DNA from: Chloroflexota bacterium
Lineage (GTDB): Bacteria; Chloroflexota; Anaerolineae; Promineifilales; Promineifilaceae
Reading direction: 5' to 3'
Length of the DNA: 47,238 nt
NCBI GenBank assembly: GCA_020628815.1
Contig: JAHDEN010000027.1
Location: 1-47,238 of the forward strand
Shown here: in pieces, positions 8,766 to 16,779 of the stretch
Position numbering within the stretch: position 1 is the stretch's first letter
How the letters are laid out: each line of letters opens with the position of its first letter
Notes under the pieces: generated by a model
Databases searched by the model: none
What the model was told of the DNA's origin: nothing
What the model saw: only the letters and a program-made list of their open reading frames with translations
Translations under genes and position numbers: made by a program

Positions 8766-8891
8766 GGCATACAATCAAGTTGATCTACTTTTGAATAAGA
8801 CTGACCAATTAGATTTTCGGCCGAGTAGGTTACGAGTTTACCCTTCGGCCGAGTTTTCATCAATGGGTCATTTTTGTCTGTGATCTGATAA
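8766..8891 (-). promoter_or_regulatory. Upstream region of the calpain-like gene with two TTCGGCCGAGT copies
   Basis: Two perfect 11-base direct copies of TTCGGCCGAGT (8816-8826 and 8844-8854) are centred 28 bases apart, upstream of the protease gene. They could be a repeated binding site. They could also be two instances of the genome's abundant CGGCCG motif, and these are among the few that fall outside genes. I see no convincing -35/-10 pair. Confidence 0.35.
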
Positions 8892-8940
8892 TAAAAACGC
8901 CCCATTCGATGATGAAACAGCTTCATCATCGAACGGGGCG
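8892..8940 (-). terminator. Intrinsic terminator of the kinase-propeller gene
   Basis: On the minus strand CGCCCCGTTCGATGATGA pairs with TCATCATCGAATGGGGCG with one mismatch around a short loop. A T-rich tail (TTTTTAT) follows. It lies 35 bases past the stop of the gene ending at 8975 and isolates that gene from the calpain unit. Confidence 0.9.
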
Positions 8941-8974
8941 CAACCCTTATTCATTGGGGCGGGATGGGGCTAAT

Positions 8975-11900
8975 TTATCCATCTGAAGACGTTTGTGTTG
9001 CCCCTTCATCCGGATATGGAATGTAGCGGGCTAAACCACCACCTTGGTCATTTGTGCTAGCACCCGCAAACCAAATGGTTCCAAAACTATCAACCAGCAG
9101 CTCTTGAATTCGATTAGAGGGCAAGCCATCTCGTACTGAAATTTTCTCCCAATCAATTGAATTGTAGTAGTACATTGAATTGCTGGTTGTTGACACAAGC
9201 GTCTCGTTTGATCTGCTTTGGAAGATGACGTCTGAAATATAGAAGCCACGCACCTGAGGAATTTGGATCATTGAACGGGCCGGGTTTAAGACATATAAGT
9301 CATCCCCATTCCCAATGTACAGCGTGTCGTTAGGGCCTTCTTGAATGACGGTGATGGGGTCTGGCGAAAGCGGGCTATTGCTGCGATCAAATACGTTAAA
9401 CACACCACCGGTCAAGACGCCGAGCCGGCCGTCTTCTAACCCTAAAAACAGGTCGTCACGTACCCACAACATGGTTCGAATGTTGATGGTTGGTAAATCC
9501 TTCATCTCGGTGGTCGAGCGGCCGTTATATTGGAACAGCCCTTCTTCTGTACCGATCCAGATGTTTTTATCCTGATTGTCCCGGCTAATGGCTCTAATTT
9601 GCTGATCTGCAACCACAATCTCTTCGATCCACACTTCACCCAAATAAACCGCACCCCGGAACGTACCCACCCAGATTCCACCTTCGGGATCTGCGAAAAG
9701 GGTAGTCACCCAGTTGGACGGTAGCAAACTGTTGCTTGCGTCAAAATATTCCCAATTTGCACCAGAAAGATCATCAAGCGGGGCTTTGTACAGGCCACGG
9801 CGTGTACCGACATAGATAAAGCCATCTGACTCTGCTAAGGCGGTAATCTCGTTGGTTGGGAACTGGTCGGGCAGGATTAGGGGTTGCCAAGTGTCAACGT
9901 TGTAGTCGGATGAAATTGAGTCTCCGGTGGCGAAATTGCCCACCAGCACACCATCGTTTTGATGGCCGTAGACGATCCGGCCGCTGCTGACATCAACGGC
10001 CGATACAGCATTTTCAAGCTGGAATTCAGCGGTTGGGTGATTATAGATTTTGTCGCAGGTCAATTTTGCGACATCAAAGGCACATAAGTTGCCAAAGCCT
10101 GTCCCGTACCAAACTGTCCCATTTGGATCGATGCCAACCGACTTGCCTAGCCCGCGCGGTAAGTTGGTGTTTTCATCGGTGTATAAACTAAATTCACCGT
10201 TGACATTACCCGCCATCAGACCGTCATTTGTAGCCATCCAGATCAAACCGGTATTTTCATTGTCCCAAACCATCTCAATAATATTTTGGGTCGGTAAGGT
10301 GCCTTCAGCTTTGCTATAAGTCACCGTTTCGGTTGTGTCTAAGTTGAACGTCATCAGGCTGCTGCCGGTGTTAATCCAGATCGTATCGTCGATTAAGATC
10401 AACTGGCGAACCGCATCTGTTGGTAATCCATCGCTGCGGTCAATGCGCTCGCGCGACCCATTTTTTAGGTCATGTATGGTTAAACCATCGTTGGTGTAGC
10501 CCACATATAACTTGGTGCCGGTCCGATCGGTGTTGCACGTAACGGTACTAACCTGATTGTTAATCAATTGACGCCCTTCAACATCTAGAATTTCAGACTC
10601 TAATGTTTCAAGGTTCATAATGCCCAAGCCACTTTCAGTTGCAAGCAGCAAGCGTGGCTCTGGAATTTCACAATAGACAATTTGATTAATGTCGTTGCCC
10701 ACTAAACCGTCGTAGGTGGTTAGCCGGGTTGCGCTACCTGCATCAAGGTCCCATACCGTTAGCCCGGCACCAGATGCGGCAAAGATGCGATTTCCGATCT
10801 GTAAAACATCACGGATTTTGTTTCCGTTTGAATACATGTACCAGCCCGCTTCTTCAAGCGAAAAGCCGGTAGAACGTGAGCGGCGCAAAAATGATGTGCT
10901 GGGAGGGAAGGATTCCCATGTGTAGCTAGAAGAATTGACTTGGCTTAAATCAAATGAAGGGATATTTACGATTGGTCCAGTTTCAACCACAACGGCTGGT
11001 GTGTTGGTACTTGGTTCTACGTTTGGCTCAGCGTCACCGTTTTCGGCCGTTGTGCCATCTGTTGGCTCTGGCTCACCATCAGTGGCAGGTTCAACTTGGC
11101 TCTCTCCCTCTGCTTGATTTTCGCCTTCACCATTGTCGACTTCGGTAACGGCGGTTTCTTCTTCGGCCGGTTGCCGGATAATGTTGAAAACCGATAAGCC
11201 AAATAGGGTGATACCCCCGAGAAAGACTAGTGCGATTAGCCCGATAATAATATTGAGCATCCGTGAGCGGCCGCCACCGGCCGACTTTTTCTGATCTGGC
11301 CATTCAACACCGGCCGTGCTTGCACCACCGACACCAGCTGCGCGCTGCGCACTAGCGTGTGAAGAGGTCACAGTCGCCTTTGGTATCCCTGTCTGGTTCC
11401 CTTGGCTAGGCGAAACCCCGTTGGGGAATACGTTTGTTTTGTCTAAATCAATTTCTGGGGCGGGTATAGAATCAGGCTGTTCTGCCTTTTTTGCGGTAGG
11501 TGAAATGGTGCCGTGAGCGGTGACTGTAAATTGATCTTCGTCTGGAATTGGGGCAGGAAACCGGTCTGCACTGTAATCAGTTTGTTTTTTGGCTCGGTCA
11601 TGTTCGCCAAAGACAAACATCCAATCGGGGGTTTCTTCAAAGTCTGGGGTAAATTCCGCATCTGAGTTTGGATTGACTTTGGTTGCCCGATCATTCAAGG
11701 CATCGTGGACGGCCGTATCCTTTTGATCAAATCCGCTAGAGATTCTGAAAATGTTTTTGAAGCGTGCAACCAGCTCGCTGGCAAAAATCGGCCGGTTTGA
11801 GCTGACGTAATCTAACCCTAATTTGAAAAAGCGATTGAGTAACTCATTTTTCTCATCGTCAAACTCACTAATTTTCGGGATTTGGTCGTGGAGCAGCAGA

Positions 11901-12529
11901 TAGTTAATTTCGTTGGCCGACTTGCCGATAAACGGTGTTTTGCCGGTCAGCATCTGATACAGCAAGACTGTGAGTGAGTAAATGTCACTTTGCCGGTGTA
12001 GATGGTTGTTTTCGAGATACTCGGGGCTGAATGCAGACAAATTGTCCAGCTGGTTGGGTTTAGGCGGCGGCATAATGTATCCACCCAAATAGGCGGTGCG
12101 CTCCGCATTAAACCAAACCGAGTCTGGGTTAATGTTGCCATGAACCGCTTGCTGAGCGTGCAAAGCATCCAATGCTTCCGCGATGCGTTCGGCAATCGGC
12201 ACAATGTCACCAGCATCTATTTTGCCGCTCCGCTCAAGCAATTCTTTAAGCGATCCACCACCCATAACGGGTGAAACAATGTAGGGTTGATCTCCATAAC
12301 TCCCATATTGGTAGACGGGTAAAATCCCTGGGTGACTAATTCGGTTTAATATCGCTCCCCGTTTTTCAAACTCTTTGCGTTTCGATTCGTCGCTTATGAA
12401 ATTTGATGGGTATAGGCGTATGTGAACCGACTGATTGTTTTTTTCGTTGAGTGCTTCAAAGACGGTCGCATGGACCTCTTTTGAGATTTCTTGGATTAAT
12501 CGAAAACGTTCGATCTTCAGAATAGTCAT
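8975..12529 (-). CDS. Transmembrane kinase-like (pseudokinase) protein with extracytoplasmic beta-propeller sensor
   Basis: The 1184 residues read in order: a Ser/Thr-kinase-like domain (about 8-260), a disordered region (270-420), one membrane segment (MLNIIIGLIALVFLGGITLF, about 424-443), an acidic E/T/P linker (455-515), and a large beta-propeller (about 540-1180). The propeller blades have the form GLIWMATNDGLMAGN, GGIWVGTFRGAVYLG and NIWIGTEEGLFQYN, as in two-component-regulator propellers. The kinase fold is recognisable (SPEYL at 168, SDIYSLTVLLYQMLTGKTPF at 181), but the catalytic elements are degenerate. The glycine loop reads ISKEVHATVF, the VAIK lysine is Arg38, HRDxxxxN reads HGNINPDS (130-137), and DFG reads LGG (148-150). 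I infer a ligand-sensing receptor signalling without phosphotransfer, or with unusual chemistry. Typical Chloroflexota receptors keep these residues. Confidence 0.9.
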   Translation of the reverse strand: MTILKIERFRLIQEISKEVHATVFEALNEKNNQSVHIRLYPSNFISDESKRKEFEKRGAILNRISHPGILPVYQYGSYGDQPYIVSPVMGGGSLKELLERSGKIDAGDIVPIAERIAEALDALHAQQAVHGNINPDSVWFNAERTAYLGGYIMPPPKPNQLDNLSAFSPEYLENNHLHRQSDIYSLTVLLYQMLTGKTPFIGKSANEINYLLLHDQIPKISEFDDEKNELLNRFFKLGLDYVSSNRPIFASELVARFKNIFRISSGFDQKDTAVHDALNDRATKVNPNSDAEFTPDFEETPDWMFVFGEHDRAKKQTDYSADRFPAPIPDEDQFTVTAHGTISPTAKKAEQPDSIPAPEIDLDKTNVFPNGVSPSQGNQTGIPKATVTSSHASAQRAAGVGGASTAGVEWPDQKKSAGGGRSRMLNIIIGLIALVFLGGITLFGLSVFNIIRQPAEEETAVTEVDNGEGENQAEGESQVEPATDGEPEPTDGTTAENGDAEPNVEPSTNTPAVVVETGPIVNIPSFDLSQVNSSSYTWESFPPSTSFLRRSRSTGFSLEEAGWYMYSNGNKIRDVLQIGNRIFAASGAGLTVWDLDAGSATRLTTYDGLVGNDINQIVYCEIPEPRLLLATESGLGIMNLETLESEILDVEGRQLINNQVSTVTCNTDRTGTKLYVGYTNDGLTIHDLKNGSRERIDRSDGLPTDAVRQLILIDDTIWINTGSSLMTFNLDTTETVTYSKAEGTLPTQNIIEMVWDNENTGLIWMATNDGLMAGNVNGEFSLYTDENTNLPRGLGKSVGIDPNGTVWYGTGFGNLCAFDVAKLTCDKIYNHPTAEFQLENAVSAVDVSSGRIVYGHQNDGVLVGNFATGDSISSDYNVDTWQPLILPDQFPTNEITALAESDGFIYVGTRRGLYKAPLDDLSGANWEYFDASNSLLPSNWVTTLFADPEGGIWVGTFRGAVYLGEVWIEEIVVADQQIRAISRDNQDKNIWIGTEEGLFQYNGRSTTEMKDLPTINIRTMLWVRDDLFLGLEDGRLGVLTGGVFNVFDRSNSPLSPDPITVIQEGPNDTLYIGNGDDLYVLNPARSMIQIPQVRGFYISDVIFQSRSNETLVSTTSNSMYYYNSIDWEKISVRDGLPSNRIQELLVDSFGTIWFAGASTNDQGGGLARYIPYPDEGATQTSSDG

Positions 12530-12892
12530 AGTGTTGACAGTGTGGTTTAAACGGTTTATAGGCTGTTGATATCGCCTATTAGGAGGCTTGACTTAACTTT
12601 GCTCAAATAGTAATGAAAACTTAGTTTTCTAAGACACTCTTTTTCTAATCAATTAAGTAGGATTGGGATAAAACGCGCCGGTGCATTGAATTGTTTGGCG
12701 GTTTTTGGGTGTGGCCCAGAGTATGAGCGGCTAAACTATACTAGGCCGGTATTGCGATTTAGGTTACGAAACCTGACGTTTCGTTATAAATTCAGCAATC
12801 TTTTCGATTCATTTATAAACGGCATAAACTTGGATCAAATTCTTGTAGATTTGAGCGTTTGAAGTGGGTATTTCCAGAATGGAGTTTTCAAT

Positions 12893-12904
12893 CCAAACGT
12901 TTGG
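12893..12904. promoter_or_regulatory. Perfect 12-base palindrome CCAAACGTTTGG, candidate operator
   Basis: The dyad has a central CG and AAACGTTT core, the form often bound by LacI-family regulators. It lies 364 bases upstream of the kinase-propeller start. No LacI-family gene is in the window, so the binding protein is unknown. Confidence 0.35.
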
Positions 12905-12937
12905 TTACATGCTTATGCAGAGCCCGGCAATTTTAGG

Positions 12938-13000
12938 TTGGTCGAACCCCTTTCTTATTGTAAATTATCCAGAGGTAGGGGGCTAGAGTTATTCGACCAA
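12938..13000. repeat. Inverted repeat TTGGTCGAA ... TTCGACCAA
   Basis: The 9-base arms are perfect. Inside them a CCCC (12947-12950) can pair with a GGGG near 12978-12981, giving a bulged stem. It sits about 50 bases past the M20 peptidase stop, but no T-tract follows, so it is not a standard terminator. Confidence 0.5.
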
Positions 13001-13051
13001 TTTTGCGGTAGATTTATTTAAAAACGTGTGAAATTTGTCCCGTTTACGTGA

Positions 13052-14206
13052 TTAAGCACAGTAATTGACAATTGTTCGAGCCAAAATTTCGGCTAATTGA
13101 CAGACAGATTCAAGGTCTACCCATTCTTCGGCCGAATGTAAGCCATGCCCCGTTGGCCCAATCAGCACCGTGTCTGAGCCGCTGGTTGAATGATAGGCGG
13201 CATCGGTCCAAAAATGTTGCCCGATTATAGGAGCCTGTTCCCCCATGACGGCCGTTGTTGCTGATTTTAAACTTTTGACGATGGGGGCTGACTCATCTAC
13301 TTCAAACCAGTCTCTGACTAACACAGTTTTATATTCGATTTTTAGATCGGGATCTTCTGTAATTAAGGCATCGATCAGGCTTTGAATTTCAGCCTCGGCT
13401 TGTTCAACTGTTTCTCCGGGGATGGTGCGTCGCTCGACCCCCAATGTGCACTCGGCCGAATAAGCGCTCCACGCGGTTCCCCCTTCAAGGGTGGCTGCAT
13501 GGCAAGATGGTGGGCCGAGCAGTTTATGGGGTGGGCGTTGCGCTAACTCTTTTTCAAGCTGATCCAGTTTGCCTAAAAAACGACCCATCCGCATATTGGC
13601 ATCTATCCCCATATCTGGGCGGCTACCGTGGTACGCCCGGCCGAACGTTTTAACCTCGAACCAGATGAACCCTTTGTGCGCCACGCTGATTTGTAGGTCA
13701 GAAGGTTCGGTAACGATGACAGAGTCCGCCTTGTAGTGGGGCAAAATTGACTGGACTCCGATGCTGGCAAACTCCTCATCCGCCACACCGGCTATATGCA
13801 AATCGCCGCTTAACTTTATGCCAGAATCTAAGATGATTTTGAGCGCGCCCAACTGAGCCGCCATCGCCCCTTTCATGTCTTGCGCCCCCCGGCCGTAAAG
13901 CCGCCCCTCTCTGATTGCACCTGAAAATGGTTCAGCCATTCCTTCAACGTCAACGGTGTCTAAATGGGCGTTGAGCAGCAAACTGGGGCCGTTTGTCTCA
14001 CCCGCCAGCGTGCCGACAATGCTCACCCGGCCCGGTTCTGGCTCAAACTGTTTTGATGGCAAACCTAAATCCGTAAAAACCGATTCGACATAGGTTGCGA
14101 TTTTGGCTTCTCCTGCACCGCTGGGGTGTAAAGAAGGGTTGGTCGAATCGATTTGAACCATCTTTTGCAAAATGGATGAGATAAACGGCTTGTCAGGTTT
14201 GTGCAT
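13052..14206 (-). CDS. M20 family metallopeptidase (ArgE/DapE/aminoacylase-like)
   Basis: This is a di-zinc amidohydrolase or peptidase of 384 residues, usual for the family. Motifs seen are LLLNAHLDTVDVEG (His81, Asp83), YGRGAQDMKG (metal-bridging Asp110) and VADEEF (catalytic Glu144-Glu145). The lid domain is at about 180-295, and a late HGLHSAEEWV supplies the last metal His. Substrate cannot be told from sequence: acetylornithine, succinyl-DAP and dipeptides are all used by relatives, and no arg or dap gene is nearby. It starts five bases after the stop of the secreted metalloprotease, so the pair is co-transcribed. A peptide-scavenging role is a reasonable inference. No signal peptide is seen. 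Confidence 0.9.
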   Translation of the reverse strand: MHKPDKPFISSILQKMVQIDSTNPSLHPSGAGEAKIATYVESVFTDLGLPSKQFEPEPGRVSIVGTLAGETNGPSLLLNAHLDTVDVEGMAEPFSGAIREGRLYGRGAQDMKGAMAAQLGALKIILDSGIKLSGDLHIAGVADEEFASIGVQSILPHYKADSVIVTEPSDLQISVAHKGFIWFEVKTFGRAYHGSRPDMGIDANMRMGRFLGKLDQLEKELAQRPPHKLLGPPSCHAATLEGGTAWSAYSAECTLGVERRTIPGETVEQAEAEIQSLIDALITEDPDLKIEYKTVLVRDWFEVDESAPIVKSLKSATTAVMGEQAPIIGQHFWTDAAYHSTSGSDTVLIGPTGHGLHSAEEWVDLESVCQLAEILARTIVNYCA

Positions 14207-14211
14207 GATTT

Positions 14212-16065
14212 TTATGGGAACGGTCTGCTAATGAACGGAAAGTATACCTTTTCAGTCTTGTCGCCCAACACAGCAAAGTAGGTGAGCGACGTGCCATCGG
14301 CACTGATCCGAGTATTTTCTATGAATTCTTGATTGGGGGCCAGAACCCAGTTGGTTTCGGCCGGATTCCAATGAAACAGACCCAATGTTTGCTCCTTTAC
14401 TCGCCTAATCCCTTGATCATCATACAAAATTGTGACCGTAAAATCTTGACCCAGAACTAAGTCGATGGGGGCCCGGCTTTCCAAATTAACGGCTGAAACT
14501 TGGTACTGGTAGCTGGTGGTGTCCAAGCTGTCTTCGGGCTGGTCGGGAAGATCGGCCGGGTTAAGTGCCAGAACTGTGATTTCTACAGTGTCGGTAAACG
14601 TTCCGCTGGGGAAATCAAAGCGGAAATCTTGCCAGGCCAAGACTGTGTCAACGTCTGGTGGAGCGGTGGCAACTATTGTTGGCAGAGGCGTAGGGGTAAA
14701 AGTAGGCGTTGGTGTTGGGGTGTTGGTCGGGGTATTGGTTGGGGTTGGCGTCGGTGTGTTGGTCGGGGTATTGGTGACTGTTGGTGTTGGAGTTGGCGGC
14801 TCTTCCCGAAATCCTTCAACGATTGGTGCGGTGTTGTTGAGGGTGAAGAAATTGGCGGCCGAATTTGAGAAGCGATAGTCAACCCCTGTCGGTTGCCCTT
14901 CGTAAAATTTATCTTTGTTAGACCAAAATGGAATTCGAGTACAGGGCCACGGGCAGCCGCTTTGGTAAGCCATGACGGTCCTGAATGAATTGCGGCCGGT
15001 ATATTGATAGCCGTGGCTGTAGCTGTGGGCGCCTGAAAACGCGGCCGCGCTATTGCGATCATGCTGTGCTCCAAAGTTATGGCCCGTTTCATGGGCAAAA
15101 CTAAGATTGGCAACGGCGCACGTGTGGGTGATTAAGCTGTAAGCTAAATATTCAAATTCTGGAGAAACCTGCTTCATGACGTAGGCGATCCCGCAAAAGG
15201 AGCCCGCATCTTTACGGATCAAGGTGACTAAGTCAGCCTGAACGTCATCTCTTATCGCTTGAACCTCGGAGTTTTCGCGCAGGTCATTTAGGTCAGCTTC
15301 TAAGTTGCTGCTAGAACTTCCAGATTCTGTAAAAGCAATCTCTTGCTGGTGGGCCAGATTTAGATTGATGTTTACCCCGCTGTTGGCGTAGCTGTCATTT
15401 GTTTGGGCTACCGCCATGTTGATCAGGTTCTCCATCGCTCCTGATCCCCCAACTTCATCTTTAGCGGCGGCCGAATAAACAACCAAAATATCGATTTCGG
15501 CCGATGCGTTGGTTGACCTAAATTCTGTAGAAGTCGGTTCGTTTGGTTGAGGGGTTGCCTGATAGTCAGGGACGATTGGCTCTGCTCCCGGCGGGAAAAT
15601 ACCGGTTAATTGTTCAACTAAGTGAATGGTTGTGTCGTTCGGGTTAGGCGAGATTCGGTACAAGCCCCCTCGATATTGGATGTGGCCGGAAACCAGCGGG
15701 CCGTTCCAAGAGAGCAAGATTTGGCTATGTGGAGATTCAGGCGATTTGCCCACCCAAACCTGACCGCCGTTGTTAAATTGGTCTGTGCGCGTATGGTCGG
15801 CCGTTACAACCACATCATCAAATAAAGTTAGCGTGATGGGGCCAGCCGAGCGCTTGTTGAGCGCGGCCGGGTTAAATTGCAACTGCCCTTGGCGTATCAC
15901 TTCTGAACCTAAGTTTGTGGTGCGCAGGGTGTTAGGCAGTGGCTCGAAAATAGCATCGGATGAGCCAGAAGCGGGGAACTGTAAGCTTAATAACCAGACA
16001 AACGGCACCAAAAACAAGAGCAAGTACAAATGCTCGCGGCGCCAAATAAATTGAGTTTTAAACAT
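14212..16065 (-). CDS. Secreted reprolysin-like zinc metalloprotease with Thr-Pro linker
   Basis: The 617 residues start with a basic stretch and a hydrophobic segment (LYLLLFLVPFVWLLSLQFPA, about 13-32), a signal peptide or anchor. A pro-region follows (about 40-170). The metzincin catalytic domain (about 188-420) contains HETGHNFGAQHD (325-336), the HExxHxxGxxHD zinc site, and the Met-turn VMAY (364-367). Next comes a Thr-Pro-Asn linker (about 424-463) and a C-terminal beta-rich domain ending YFPFISRPFP. TP linkers of this kind are common in secreted Chloroflexota proteins. The protein probably acts at the surface or outside the cell. It is followed at once by the M20 peptidase. Confidence 0.93.
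   Translation of the reverse strand: MFKTQFIWRREHLYLLLFLVPFVWLLSLQFPASGSSDAIFEPLPNTLRTTNLGSEVIRQGQLQFNPAALNKRSAGPITLTLFDDVVVTADHTRTDQFNNGGQVWVGKSPESPHSQILLSWNGPLVSGHIQYRGGLYRISPNPNDTTIHLVEQLTGIFPPGAEPIVPDYQATPQPNEPTSTEFRSTNASAEIDILVVYSAAAKDEVGGSGAMENLINMAVAQTNDSYANSGVNINLNLAHQQEIAFTESGSSSSNLEADLNDLRENSEVQAIRDDVQADLVTLIRKDAGSFCGIAYVMKQVSPEFEYLAYSLITHTCAVANLSFAHETGHNFGAQHDRNSAAAFSGAHSYSHGYQYTGRNSFRTVMAYQSGCPWPCTRIPFWSNKDKFYEGQPTGVDYRFSNSAANFFTLNNTAPIVEGFREEPPTPTPTVTNTPTNTPTPTPTNTPTNTPTPTPTFTPTPLPTIVATAPPDVDTVLAWQDFRFDFPSGTFTDTVEITVLALNPADLPDQPEDSLDTTSYQYQVSAVNLESRAPIDLVLGQDFTVTILYDDQGIRRVKEQTLGLFHWNPAETNWVLAPNQEFIENTRISADGTSLTYFAVLGDKTEKVYFPFISRPFP
14690..14796. repeat. Degenerate tandem repeat encoding the Thr-Pro linker
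   Basis: On the plus strand the DNA is a run of GGTGTTGGGGTGTTGGTCGG-like units, with a basic period of 6 and a higher-order period near 36. They encode PTPTPTNTPTNT. Such tracts can change length by slippage. The long reading frames on the other strand here are only a by-product of the repeat. Confidence 0.75.
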
Positions 16066-16301
16066 AAAGGTCGGTGAACGGGCAAGCTCGCCAAGCGAAC
16101 TGCCCCAAATTGTTGAATGTCATAATTAGACTCTATCAATCATATCTGGGGCAACAGAAAATGTCTTTAACTTAGATTGCACTTTAGGACTAGTACGTCG
16201 CTTCGCTTACGCGCAGAACGAAGTTCTGCCCAAGGCCAACTTGTTGGCACAGTTTGTCAAAGTCGAGATTACAATCTTTGTATTAGTTTTTAGCCATAAA
16301 G
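16066..16301. other. Structured intergenic region upstream of the metalloprotease
   Basis: No ORF is seen. TGCCCCA (16101-16107) pairs with TGGGGCA (16147-16153). GCAGAAC-gaa-GTTCTGC (16213-16229) is a tight hairpin, and GCCAAC-tt-GTTGGC (16235-16248) is a second dyad beside it. The hairpin pair lies just past the stop of the minus-strand gene extension (16302), so it may end that transcript. The promoter of the metalloprotease must also lie here. Confidence 0.5.
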
Positions 16302-16499
16302 CTATGGTTTGATGATGTCGATAGGGATAAAGCCGCTCGATCCCGGCCGTTTATCTATCCCACTCTCCGACCCCATTACATGTTGCTCATGGGTGCCAAA
16401 GTTTGTTTTTGGCATGGCAGAAGGGGCCGGAAAAGGAACATCGTGTTTGAGTAGCAGGCGACGGATCAGATAGATCAATAACTTCGCGTCGTATCCTGG
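16302..16499 (-). other. In-frame continuation of the 16500-16775 gene beyond its TAA stop
   Basis: After the TAA at 16500-16502 the same frame stays open for 65 more codons and ends at TAG 16302-16304. The peptide begins PGYDAKLLIYLIRRLLLKHD, then VPFPAPSAMPKTNFG, and ends SGFIPIDIIKP. It has a helical hydrophobic/basic pattern, contains one CGGCCG like the genes around it, and has no good start codon of its own. It reads as the C-terminal part of one protein cut by a single nonsense codon. My recollection is that related proteins carry a YDAxLLxYLI-RLLL segment after the N-terminal part; a search is needed to confirm this. Confidence 0.6.
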
Positions 16500-16775
16500 T
16501 TATATTCCTGTGAGCCAGCGCTTCTGAAAATCGCCAGACGCATGCGGGGCGAATTGCACCGTAAAAATGCAGGTTCCGGTTGATGCACGATGAACGTGCA
16601 TCAGATCAGATTCGTCGACATAGATAAACCATTTGTCATCGGCCGATTGTGGCACAACGCCGACTCTTATTTTTTCCCAAGCATCCTGTTCGATCGTCGC
16701 ATCGATATCGAGCGGGGCTCTTTCTTCGGGGAGGGGACGGTTTTTCCAGTCACTTTTTTTTGCGATTTTTGTCAT
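16500..16775 (-). CDS. Hypothetical protein, N-terminal part (91 residues), probably interrupted by a stop codon
   Basis: The function is unknown. The visible part runs from MTKIAKKSDWKNRPLPEE through LDIDATIEQDAWEKIRVGVV and KWFIYVDESDLMHVHRAST to GDFQKRWLTGI. The WFIYxD...HRxSTG-like core looks like a small beta-sheet domain of an uncharacterised family. The start ATG is four bases past the stop of the class-V aminotransferase, so the two form an operon. A TAA at codon 92 cuts the frame, which otherwise continues in phase for 65 codons, so the full product would be about 156 residues. Either this copy is a recent pseudogene, or the stop is read through, or the sequence has a one-base error. 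Confidence 0.65.
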   Translation of the reverse strand: MTKIAKKSDWKNRPLPEERAPLDIDATIEQDAWEKIRVGVVPQSADDKWFIYVDESDLMHVHRASTGTCIFTVQFAPHASGDFQKRWLTGI

Positions 16776-16779
16776 GTGT

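Larger units (their letters stand above)
12530..13051. other. Long intergenic region upstream of the kinase-propeller gene
   Basis: No credible ORF lies in these 522 bases, and no CGGCCG occurs. The region holds a perfect palindrome at 12893-12904, a 9-base inverted repeat at 12938-13000, and a third dyad (ACGAAAC, 5-base gap, GTTTCGT) near 12766-12784. It probably contains the promoter of the kinase-propeller gene and the 3' end of the M20 transcript. I cannot place -35/-10 boxes with confidence. Confidence 0.6.

Noticed and set aside
8744-8929. 61-residue minus-strand ORF upstream of the calpain-like gene
   Set aside because: It begins inside the terminator hairpin of the kinase-propeller gene and overlaps the calpain start. 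Its sequence has no domain-like pattern.
14500-14878. Two Val/Gly-rich plus-strand ORFs of about 120 residues
   Set aside because: They are antisense readings of the Thr-Pro linker repeat in the metalloprotease gene.
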